Shown: positions 14,997-24,400 of the stretch, piece by piece
Position numbering within the stretch: the first letter of the stretch is position 1
Layout of the letters: each line of letters opens with the position of its first letter
Origin: CAJXCL01 sp036011265
GTDB lineage: Bacteria > Nitrospinota > Nitrospinia > CAJXCL01
Direction of reading: 5' to 3'
DNA length: 24,757 bases
Assembly (NCBI GenBank): GCA_036011265.1
Contig: DASCNB010000094.1
Coordinates: forward strand, 1 to 24,757
Program-made: the position numbers and the translations under genes
The notes under the pieces: model-generated
What the model saw: the letters and a program-made list of their open reading frames with translations, nothing else
Database searches by the model: none
Told to the model about the DNA's origin: nothing

Positions 14997-15803
14997 ATGT
15001 CCATTAAAGCAATAGTAGCTGGTGCAGGTGGCCGCATGGGAAAGAGAATCGCTCAGATTATTTCTGAAACACGCGGTATAACCCTCAAAGGCGGTACTGA
15101 ACTTAAAGGCTCTGTTTTGGTTGGAAAAGACCTTGGACATGTTACAGGAACAGGGAATAACAATATCAACATCAGCAACAGGATGGAAGAAATCATAAAT
15201 AACGGAGATGTCATCATAGATTTCACCTCGCCGGAAGCTACGATGGAAAATCTTAAAATAGCGGTGTCATATAAAAAGGATATAATAATCGGCTCAACCG
15301 GTTTATCAAAGGAACATTTAAGTGAAATAAATAAAGCTTCCAAAAAAATACGGATAGTTCAGGCGCCGAATATGAGCGCGGGTGTCAATGTTTTATTCAA
15401 ACTGGTTAAAGAAGCGGCAGCATCTTTGAAAGATGGGTATGATATTGAAATTACAGAAGCGCATCACAGGTTTAAAAAAGACGCCCCAAGCGGTACTGCG
15501 GTAAAAATCGCGGACATCCTTGCAAAAGCAACAAAGAGGGATATTAATAAGGTCGGTGTTTATGGCAGGAAAGGAATGATCGGAGAGCGCACGGATCAGG
15601 AAATTGGGATTCATGTTATCCGGGGTGGGGATATCGCCGGCGACCATACTGTAACCTTCTGTGGAATGGGAGAGAGGGTTCAACTCAGCCATGTTGCGCA
15701 TAACCGGGATAATTTTGCTCGTGGCGCGGTACGGGCAGCTCTCTGGCTGTCTCATAAAAAACCGGGTTTATACGATATGATGGATGTGCTTGGATTAAAA
15801 TAA
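14997..15803 (+). CDS. dapB: 4-hydroxy-tetrahydrodipicolinate reductase
   Basis: A 268-residue enzyme of normal length. The ATG at 14997 has AGGAGA 5 nt upstream; an extra 23 codons in frame upstream lie in the repeat and are rejected. Residues 7-15 are the nucleotide-binding VAGAGGRMG. GSTG (99-102) replaces the usual GTTG loop, followed by APNMSAGVN. EAHHRFKKDAPSGTA (154-168) includes the catalytic His156/His157 and Lys161. GGDIAGDHTV closes the family set. It reduces HTPA to tetrahydrodipicolinate with NAD(P)H, in the diaminopimelate/lysine pathway needed for peptidoglycan. The following class-V aminotransferase is on the same strand 81 nt away; dapA is not in the window. Confidence 0.95.
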   Translation: MSIKAIVAGAGGRMGKRIAQIISETRGITLKGGTELKGSVLVGKDLGHVTGTGNNNINISNRMEEIINNGDVIIDFTSPEATMENLKIAVSYKKDIIIGSTGLSKEHLSEINKASKKIRIVQAPNMSAGVNVLFKLVKEAAASLKDGYDIEITEAHHRFKKDAPSGTAVKIADILAKATKRDINKVGVYGRKGMIGERTDQEIGIHVIRGGDIAGDHTVTFCGMGERVQLSHVAHNRDNFARGAVRAALWLSHKKPGLYDMMDVLGLK

Positions 15804-15846
15804 ATCCTTTCTTTTTTTCTTTGTGTCTTCTTTGTAAATTCATTTT

Positions 15847-15867
15847 TGATTTCGGCGATCCCTGGCC
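15847..15867. repeat. Partial copy of the TGATTTCGGCC repeat
   Basis: TGATTTCGGCGATCCCTGGCC matches the core of the array at 13033 with two or three changes. It lies between dapB and the aminotransferase. It creates a TTG at 15846 that spuriously extends the aminotransferase frame. Confidence 0.6.
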
Positions 15868-15884
15868 ACTCTACGGTAAAAAAC

Positions 15885-17030
15885 ATGGTCTTTAGTAAGT
15901 CGGAACATCAGGAAATACGCCGAAACTTCCCAATTACAAAAAAATATATATACTTCGACAATGCAGGTGTGGCGCCGATCAGTCTGCCGGCAATGAAAAT
16001 AGTCAATACTATAGCAAAGGATATTTGCGATGTTGGCTATCTAAAGCTTGAAGACTGGTACCTTGAGACTGAAAAGGCAAGGAAAGACGCCGCGGCTTTG
16101 ATCAACTCCTCCCCTGATGAAATTGCGTTTGTCAAAAATACTTCTCATGGATTGTCCCTGGTTGCCGGAGGTATCAACTGGCGGCCCGGTGATGAAATTA
16201 TCATTTCTGATCAGGAATTTCCCGCAAATGTATATCCCTGGCAAAATCTGAAGAGGCAGGGTGTAAAAGTCAAAACTGTTAGGAGCAAAAAGAGAAGGCT
16301 GCTTGTTGATGATTTTGCAAGTGCTGTTACTTCCAAAACAAAACTTATCTCTATCAGCTCAGTGGAGTATGCCACTGGTTTTCGGAATGATATTGCGGCA
16401 ATAGGCAGAATCTGCCAAAAGAAAAGCATTCTTTTTTGTGTGGACGCTATCCAGGGCCTGGGGGCAATCCCTATGGATGTAAAAAAAAATAAAATAGATT
16501 TTCTTGCTGCGGATGGACATAAATGGCTCGTAGCTCCGGAAGGGATAGGGATATTTTTTTGCCGCAAGTCTTTGATAAAAAAGTTAAACCCGGTTTTAAT
16601 AGGGTGGAAGTCAGTAAAGAACGCTTCCAGCTATCATAAAATTAATTTTCAACTTAAACAAGACGCAAGCCGGTTTGAGGAGGGGAGTCAAAATCTATTA
16701 GGTGTTCATGCCCTTAGAGCCTCTATCAGATTGTTGCTATCTATAGGGATTGAAAGGATTGAACAATGGAACCTCCATCTCACGGATTTGCTGCTAAAAG
16801 GGCTGAAGGATAGGGGGGGCCGGATTTTGAGTTCCACAGTACCGCAAGACAGGTCTTCAATTATTTCTTTCACAACAGGCAATAAAAAAAAGGATAAAGC
16901 ACTGGTAAACCATCTTATAAAAAAAAAAATTATTGTGTCTTTACGGGCGGATGGAATTCGCCTCTCTCCCCATCTTTATAACACATCTGCTGAAATAGCG
17001 AAGTTTTTTAGAGTCTTTGACATGAGCTAA
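15885..17030 (+). CDS. PLP-dependent class-V aminotransferase
   Basis: A 381-residue fold-type I PLP enzyme of the NifS/class-V group. Motifs are YFDNAGVAPI (23-32), NTSHG (85-89, PLP phosphate side), CVDAIQGLGAIPMD with the ring-contacting Asp187, and the Schiff-base Lys213 in ADGHKWL. The cysteine of true desulfurases (SufS RTGHHCAQP) is replaced by RADGIRLSPHLYN, so this is not a cysteine desulfurase; it looks more like the isopenicillin-N epimerase-like branch. Substrate unknown. I chose the ATG at 15885 because codons upstream to 15846 belong to a repeat. Shine-Dalgarno is weak. The TAA lies within a palindromic 19-mer. Confidence 0.87.
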   Translation: MVFSKSEHQEIRRNFPITKKYIYFDNAGVAPISLPAMKIVNTIAKDICDVGYLKLEDWYLETEKARKDAAALINSSPDEIAFVKNTSHGLSLVAGGINWRPGDEIIISDQEFPANVYPWQNLKRQGVKVKTVRSKKRRLLVDDFASAVTSKTKLISISSVEYATGFRNDIAAIGRICQKKSILFCVDAIQGLGAIPMDVKKNKIDFLAADGHKWLVAPEGIGIFFCRKSLIKKLNPVLIGWKSVKNASSYHKINFQLKQDASRFEEGSQNLLGVHALRASIRLLLSIGIERIEQWNLHLTDLLLKGLKDRGGRILSSTVPQDRSSIISFTTGNKKKDKALVNHLIKKKIIVSLRADGIRLSPHLYNTSAEIAKFFRVFDMS

Positions 17031-17042
17031 GCTCAGCTTTGC
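17024..17042. repeat. 19-bp palindromic sequence shared inverted with 13270-13288
   Basis: GAGCTAAGCTCAGCTTTGC is the exact reverse complement of 13270-13288. GAGCT-a-AGCTC is palindromic. It overlaps the last codon and stop codon of the aminotransferase, so the repeat supplies the gene's stop codon. Confidence 0.65.
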
Positions 17043-17080
17043 AGGATAACAGGATAAATAAGATAATTAATAAGTCCTTA

Positions 17081-17475
17081 TTATAAAGCCTCAAGAACCT
17101 TTTCCACATGTCCTTTAGCCTTTACATTGCTCCATTTTTTTTCTATCTTTCCGCTTTCATTTATGAAAAAGGTTGATCTTATGATACCTTTTGTTACTTC
17201 TCCGTACATCTTCTTTTCTCCAAAAGCCCTGTACTTTTCCGCCACTTTTTTATCAGGGTCACTCAAAAGAATAAAATTTAACCCCTAGTTTTTCCTGAAC
17301 TTTAAATGAGAGTTGATGCTGTCTGGACTGACTCCCACAACAACAGTTCCATCGGATAAAAATAAAGGATGATCTTCTTTCCCCTGAAATCGTTTAAAGA
17401 AAACTCTCCTTCTTTCCCTTTTTCGTCAACACCTTTTAATCGAAAATCAGGCGCTTTATTACCTTCTTTTACCAT
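17081..17475 (-). pseudogene. bcp: Broken thioredoxin-dependent peroxiredoxin (Bcp type)
   Basis: The start is good: GGGG 5 nt before the ATG at 17475, then MVKEGNKAPDFRLKGVDE...FRGKKIILYFYP. The next readable part is VVVGVSPDSINSHLKF, then QEKLGVKF, then ILLSDPDKKVAEKYRAFGEKKMYGE to the normal end KKVLEAL-like (HVEKVLEAL). About 25 residues between FYP and VVVGVSP are missing, including the peroxidatic-Cys motif TPGCTxEA. The frame also shifts at this junction (near 17350), and two compensating single-base shifts plus a TAG lie around 17280-17310. The product cannot be an active peroxiredoxin. The 3' piece (17081-17266) is open but starts inside the fold. Confidence 0.87.
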
Positions 17476-17544
17476 AAGAACCCCTTTAATAAAATCTTTT
17501 ACTTATTTAGACATAATGATAGAAAAAAAGTTTTTTTTTGAAAA

Positions 17545-17648
17545 TGTTTAGCAAACTCATTCTTTCCGAAGGGTTGAGGCCATGGATGGCAGAAATCAAA
17601 AGGGCTGCCGCCCAATTTGCTAACAAAAATTGTGCTAAAAAAACACGA
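17545..17648. repeat. Palindromic intergenic repeat, inverted copy
   Basis: TGTTTAGC (17545-17552), CCGAAGGGTTGAGGCCATGGATGGCAGAAATCA region (17566-17598), then GGGCTGCCGCCCAATTTGCTAAC and AATTGTGCTAAAAAAACAC. On the minus strand this reads as the dapB-leader modules followed by the TGATTTCKGCCATCC module of the 13-kb array, thus linking the two repeat types in one unit. It sits between two pseudogenes. Confidence 0.65.
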
Positions 17649-17663
17649 TTTTACAAACATGCA

Positions 17664-18030
17664 GTACAGGTAGCGTTTTATGGCGGCACTGCCCGGTGAT
17701 ACAGAAGAAAAAATTATGAACAGATCTTACCGGGTATGTAAAATCAAGCCGGGTTTTTTACGAGTTTATCCCACGGTGGTTATTAAAAACACCTTGCTTG
17801 AAAAGCTCTATTGCAAGGGAGACTATAGCCCCCTGACACTCAACCAGGCCATCAGCATCTGTAAAAAAATGCTATTGCTTTATCAGTCTCATTCTATTCC
17901 TGTCATCAGAATGGGTCTTCAACCTACCGAGACATTATTAAAACCGGGTACAATTGTTGCTGGCCATTTCACCCGGCATACAGGGAGCTTCAGCCATAGC
18001 TCACAAATCGAGCGAATTTTTTTTCACTAA
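17664..18030 (+). pseudogene. Decayed Elp3-like radical SAM protein
   Basis: A frame reading VQVAFYGGT stops at once. An overlapping frame starting at ATG 17680 reads MAALPGDTEEKIM...FLRVYPTVVIKNTLLEKLY, then PLTLNQAISICKKML, IPVIRMGLQPTETLLKPGTIVAG. These match the middle and C-terminal half of Elp3/YhcC-like radical SAM proteins, in which VQVAFYGGSFT normally lies well over 100 residues before MxGLPGDT. So the intervening part was deleted. Near 17960 a frameshift follows: PFHPAYREL, the expected end, is in another frame. The radical SAM CxxxCxxC part is missing. The 116-codon open piece is therefore not an intact gene. Confidence 0.82.
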
Positions 18031-18103
18031 TAAGACTGAGCCCGACTTCGCCGGAACAAATATGAAAATCTGCTTTTATAGCGCTTTTGTATGGTGTTAA
18101 GTA

Positions 18104-18140
18104 TTTTTTTGTAACCTATGTTACAAAAAAATGTAACATT
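18104..18140. promoter_or_regulatory. Candidate operator: GTTACA/TGTAAC half-sites
   Basis: Perfect 12-bp arms TTTTTTTGTAAC (18104-18115) and GTTACAAAAAAA (18120-18131) surround CTAT, followed by a third half-site, TGTAAC (18133-18138). It lies directly upstream of a good -35/-10 pair. It may be a regulator-binding site, or a terminator-like hairpin closing the upstream region. Confidence 0.45.
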
Positions 18141-18145
18141 CTTGC

Positions 18146-18174
18146 TTTACAAATAAACTCATTTTGGGTAATAT
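18146..18174 (+). promoter_or_regulatory. Sigma-70-type promoter of the giant RHS-like gene
   Basis: TTTACA (18146-18151), a 17-bp spacer and TAATAT (18169-18174) make a near-consensus promoter. The predicted leader is about 220 nt long to the ATG at 18403. Confidence 0.55.
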
Positions 18175-18180
18175 CATTGT

Positions 18181-18402
18181 CCATGTAAGAGTATCAATAG
18201 TGATATTTCATGCAACGCAAATGTATTACTGGACGAGGCAAATGAAAAAGAAATTTTTTGAACTATCATGTTCATCCTATTATCCCGTCTAAGGTTTTGC
18301 TTTATGTACGGTATTTATTAATCAAAATGCTTAACAAGAAGTGGAGCAACCTTTGCCTACTGTCATTCTTAAACGATGCGAAAAATCTCATAAGGAATTG
18401 AT
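18181..18402. other. Long untranslated leader, no recognised element
   Basis: I see no gene, repeat-family copy or known riboswitch here. The stretch ends with AAGGA 7 nt before the ATG of the RHS-like gene. Its length would allow a regulatory RNA structure, but I cannot support one. Confidence 0.4.
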
Positions 18403-21400
18403 ATGCTGAAAAAAACTATTTTCTCACTCTTTTTTCTTACCTGCTCTCTTGGTATATTCAGCGCGGCACACACAGAAGAAAAGCTGATATTCGGACCGGA
18501 GACCTTTAAAAGAGAAAAAGGGAAACCCAAAAAAGAGGTCCGGGAGTTTCAAGTAAACAACCCTTCGGGTGTATACAGTCTAACGATAATCAATGGCAAG
18601 CCCAAACATAATAACGATTCTGATCATGAAGATGATGATGACTCTGACCATGATGATAAAAATAAACATAAAAAGGGGAAAAAGCATAAAGATAAAAAAG
18701 ATAAACACCACAAAAAGCACCGCGTTACCAGCGCAAAAATATGGCTAAACGGGAACCTAATAGCAAAATCCTCTGATTTTAAAAAGCACGTAAAAGTCAT
18801 CACAAAAGATGTTCAACTCCAAAACAATAATGTTTTAAAAGTAATTCTAAAAGGGAAACCTAAATCACAAATTACTATAAGTATATGTTGTGAGGATTCC
18901 CAAAACAATCCCCCAACAGCCAATGCAGGCCCGGACCAAACAGTTTATGCGGGAACCACAGTCACCCTCAATGGCAGCGGATCATCTGATCCGGATGGGG
19001 ACCCGCTAACTTATCAATGGACTGCCTCTGCCCCTGTTGGCAGCAGCGCTGCTTTAAGCAATCCCGCATCTGTAATGCCAACCATAACGCCTGATCTTGC
19101 AGGCACATACATCATTCAATTGTTTGTCAATGATGGTGAGTTCAGCAGCGCCCCCGATACAGTAAACATAATAGCACTTCAGCGGTTAACGACGGTACCA
19201 GACGTGGTGGGCATGCCCCGGTCAAATGCCGAAGCGTCCATTGTAGGAGCCAACCTGAGTGTTGGGGCAATCACAACCGCAAACAGCGCCACTGTACCAA
19301 CAGGTAATGTTATTAGTCAAAATCCTCAAGCAGGCATATCAGTGGCAGAAGGTTCTTCAGTTGACTTGGTGGTTTCTCTTGGTCCGGTTATGATTGCCGT
19401 GCCGGATGTAGTGGGATTGGTACAATCTGTGGCTGAATCAACTATTATCTCTGCCAGTCTGGCAGTGGGTACAATTACAAACGCAAACAGCGCAACCGTA
19501 CCGGCAGGTAATGTTATTAGTCAAAATCCTCAAGCAGGCATATCAGTGGCAGAAGGTTCTTCAGTTGACTTGGTGGTTTCTCTTGGTCCGGTCATGATTA
19601 CCGTGCCGGATGTAGTGGGATTGGCACAATCCGCGGCTGAATCAACTATTATCTCTGCCAGTCTGGCAGTGGGTACAATCACAACCGCAAATAGCGCAAC
19701 CGTACCGGCAGGTAATGTTATTAGTCAAAATCCTCAAGCAGGCATATCAGTGGTAGAAGGTTCTTCAGTTGACTTGGTGGTTTCTCTTGGTCCGGTCATG
19801 ATTACCGTGCCGGATGTAGTGGGATTAGTACAATCCGTGGCTGAATCAACTATTATCTCTGCCAGTCTGGCAGTGGGTACAATCACAACCGCAAACAGCG
19901 CAACCGTACCGGCAGGTAATGTTATTAGTCAAAATCCAGCGACTGGAACATCGATTCCGGAAGGATCATCGGTGGATCTGGTTATATCCCTCGGTCCATC
20001 CCTCGACAGTATTACCATAACTCCAGCTACAGCCACTTTAACAACATCCGGGGAAATTCTGCAATTAACAGTGACCGGCAATTATTCTGATGGAAGCGCT
20101 AAAGACCTTACAGCGCCATCCAACGGCACAACATACACATCATCGGATCCGTCCATAGCGACAGTAACAGCGGATGGAATTGTTACGGCCATTGCCGACG
20201 GCACAACATCTATAACTGCTTCAAACAGCAATTTAACAGCAGCGGCAAGTATAACAGTAAACCTGGCGCCGCAACTGACGTCCTTATCAATATTCCCTTC
20301 ACAACTAACCTTAACAGCCTCAGGAGAAACCTACCAGTTATCTGTAACCGGTATCTACACGGACGGAAGCGCTAAAAACCTTGCGGCCTCCACGGAAGGA
20401 ACAACCTATGGAACAGGTAATGGAAGTATAGCAACTGTTGGTTTGGACGGATTGGCCACTGCAATCAATGACGGCGCTACTGTAATTACCATAACAAATG
20501 GATCAATATCAGAGCAGTTGCCAGTAACGGTTAATATTACAACCATACCCATCCCGGACCCAACCGCCTATATAAGCGGCAGGGTTTTAGATGTTACAAC
20601 CGGCTTGCCCATTGAGGGAGCAATAATAGATGAAGCGTCACTTCCCGGTATCGTAGCAACCGATGCAGAAGGACGTTTTACCTACTCAATTTCCGAGGGA
20701 GGAAAATATATATTTTTTATCAATAAAGATGGTTATATTTCCGCTAAAAGAGAGATCGTTGTAGAATCCTCTAAAAACGCGTCTATTGAAGATGAATACC
20801 TGACACCCTATGAAACCTACTCAACCTTTATAGATGCTGCTTCAGGAGGAACGGCAACAAACGCGGCTGGAGATATTGAAGTGATATTTCCTCCCGACGC
20901 TCTTCCTGACGATTTGGATTTAACCATCACGCGCTTTTTAAGTGAAAAAGGGTATCCCGCCAATGTGCCTGAAGGCCAGGTTTTTGTGGACAGCGTGCAA
21001 TTTAACGAAGAACATATAGATTTTAACTCCCCGGTTACCATCCGTTTTTCCAACAAATGGGATTTTCCTGCCGGGACGCAGATTCCCTTTGCCTTTGGTT
21101 CTCATCACGAGCATGATCCATTCCCGGAACTTCCCTATTTTGATCCCGGAATGGGACAGGTAACAGCGGACGGACAATGGGTGGAAATACAAGTCTCACA
21201 TTTCTCCTGCCCCTCATTTGTAGCTCCTTCCTGTAATATTGGTAACCAGGGAGAGCCACCTGCAGGAGGACAAGCTCCTCCGGAAGTGCCGTTAGCTCCG
21301 CCTCCTTCCTGCCCGCAATGTAATGAATGCTGTGACAATGAAGGAGGTTCCTCAACAATTTATAACAGTGTGGGAGTATTGAAAATAGAACACGATATTA

Positions 21401-24400
21401 CTCCATACAAATCTCTCGGTATCTCAAACGGATTATCTTTAACATACAGGAGTGATACTGCCGTTGTGGATTCCGTTTTGGATATCGAAGTTTCCAACGA
21501 CTCGACAAAGATGGATATCCCCGACCAGATGACTTTTCAACTGGAAGTGGAAGGTGTAAAAAGTGAAACGAAATTTGTCGCGGAAGAGGGTAACTTCATC
21601 ATGGCATACTACTTTGACGGCAAAAACGCGAAAGGAGACTACCTGAGTACAGGGGCCTACAAAATCAGATATGGCCTTTCCAATGATTACACAAAAAACT
21701 TTTATACGCCGGATTACTTCGGGGGGCCGCCCAAATCAAACACTGGCATAACCATACCCGACTTTGTATCTTACACCAACTTTACAGAGCGGGACCTGAT
21801 CGTCAATAACCAGATCAACAGTCCGTTAGGAGCAGGCTGGTCATTAAGCGGCATAGACAGGCTCTATCCCGACCCCTTTGATCCTGATTCGGCGCTCCTC
21901 GCGAGAGGAAGCGGCAGTATGATCTTTTATTCCAAATCAAGTGACAGATTGGTTAGAGAGAATATTGCGACAGGGCTGAACTATCCTACTGGGATAGTCT
22001 ATGACAGCGCCGGAGACGTCCTGGTCTCAGACAGGAATAACAACAGAGTTTTACGTATCAAACCGGACAAAACGACGTCAACCGAAGCAAATCTCACACA
22101 ACCAAACGGACTGGCCATTGCCGCCAATGATGACCTTTACATTGCCTTAAAAGGCGGAGAAATATACAAAAAAGAAAAAGCGACTGGAAATTTGTCTCTT
22201 TATGTAACTCTTCCTTCCACTACAGACCAGTCTGTCCAGGACATAGAAATAGACAGCCAGGGGAATTTATATGTCTATGATACTGGAGGCAACCATTTCC
22301 TTTACAAAATTGACACGGCCCGGCAAATAACAACACTTATTCAGGGGAGTAACAAACTCTTGCTATCCAGCATGGCCATAAACCCGGCCGATGATGAACT
22401 TTATCTTGTTTACAACAACCAGGGGTTTATCGACTGTGGATCTTCCTTTATTTCAAAATATTCCTCCCAGGGGGCCTTTGCCTACTATGACAGATTAAAC
22501 TCTCCCGCGGGCATCACCTTTGACCCGGATGGGAATATGTATATGGTGGAAAGAGAATGCGGGGAACAAGACTATAAAGTATATTCCATAGATAAACTGG
22601 GTCTTAAAAAAATCTTTAATGACAGACCAATCGGCACGGAACCAAACTTTGACCTGGCCCAGCTTACTCATGACATTGCCTGGAGTCCACAAGAAGGAGT
22701 GGCCATCGCCGGGACATTAGATAACAATGTTTACCATTTTAAAGAAGCTCCGCTTTCTCCGCCTGTTGGAGAATACTCCACCCTGACTCTAAACGCGGAC
22801 GGCACATACACCAGAACTTTAAAAGACGGGACCGCCATTGAATTTGACGTCAATGGACTCCAGACATCTAAAACAGACAGGAACAACAACACCTTCACCT
22901 ATACTTACGACAGCGCCGGAAAACTAAAAGACATTACCGGTCCCGTTGGAAAAACAACCACCCTCAGCTACAACAGCGGCCTCCTGGAGAGCATAATAGG
23001 TCCAGCGGGCAGAACTACCCTATTTGAGCATGATGCTTCGGGTAATCTCATTTCCATAACCGATCCGGATGATGCCGTCTCAACATACACTTACAACAGT
23101 GACCGGCTTTTAACATCCAAAACCGTTCCTACCGGCGAGACATACAGTTACGAATATGACCAACACAATCGCGTAAACAAATCCGTTTCCCCTACCGGAG
23201 AAATCCGGCAGTTCAGCGCGGGAAAGATGCAGACCATTGTAAACGACCTCCCGGCAGGTGAAGGGACAGAGACAAATCCGGCACAGTTAAGAGATCTGTC
23301 TGAGATGAAAAATACTTATACAGACGCGGAGGGAAATATTACGGAAAAAACAATAGATATTACCGGTAATGTTAGTTCGGAAACCGATGCTCTCGGTCGT
23401 ACCACTTCTTACGAGAGAGATAAAGATTTGAACATCACCAAAACTATGCGGCCCAACGGTGAAGTAGAGACCATGACCTATGACTCAGACGGCAATCTCC
23501 TGAATGTAACTACAGCAAGTACAGGCGGCACAACCACTTATACTTATGATTCTGTCTTCAACCAGGTAACAAGCATCACCGACCCCAACGGCAACACAAC
23601 CACTATGGAATATGACGCGCAGGGAAACCTCATAACTATAACAGACCCATTAAATAATCAGACATTAATGGAATACGATTCACGAGGTCTTTTGCTAACA
23701 ACAACAGACGCCCTCAATAATGTTACTACCAATACCTATGACGCGGCAGGCAATCTCATATCCACAACCGGTCCTCTTGGCAATGCCACCACGTTCACTT
23801 ATGATACGGCAGGCAATCTCTTATCAGTAAGCGACGCCGAAGGTAAAACAACAAATTATGAATACGATATCACCAACAATCTTATAAATGTTACAACAGC
23901 CGACAACGCGGAAACTTCTTATGCCTACTCAAGCGGAGAGCGCTGCCCATCCTGCGGAGCTTCAGGTGGAAGCGACTTACTCACGGAAATTACAGATGCA
24001 AATGCCAATGTCACAACCTTCAACTACAACGAAATAGGACAGCTAACCACAATAACAAACCATGCAAGCCTTGAAACCCTTTATGCTTATGATCTGGACA
24101 GAAAACTAACAGCCAAAACCGATCCGAACGGCCAAACTACAAATTATCAATACGATTCCTCCGACCAGTTGACACAAAAAGACCTACCTGACAATATTGT
24201 AAAATACACCTACAACTCTTCCGGAAGCCTGACATCCGTTGAAGACACGGATAGTCTGGTGATTATGGACTATGATCTTCAAAACAGACTGGTCCTTGAA
24301 AATGCTTTAGGTGGGGACCCGGGTAACGTAACAATAACAACCGACTTAACCATTCCATCAGGGAATTTCGGATTTGATAACCGTAATATAACAGTAGACG

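Noticed and set aside
15846..15884. 13-residue extension of the aminotransferase
   Set aside because: The codons come from a partial repeat copy, and the start would be a TTG without a ribosome site.
17081..17266. 61-codon open frame as a small gene
   Set aside because: It is the intact 3' part of the broken bcp gene, starting inside the fold with no ribosome site.
17680..18030. 116-codon open frame as an intact gene
   Set aside because: It is the C-terminal half of an Elp3-like radical SAM protein lacking the cluster-binding part and ending after a frameshift.
20817..22692. Several minus-strand open frames opposite the giant gene
   Set aside because: They are shadows of a long, well-supported plus-strand frame and show no protein-like features.
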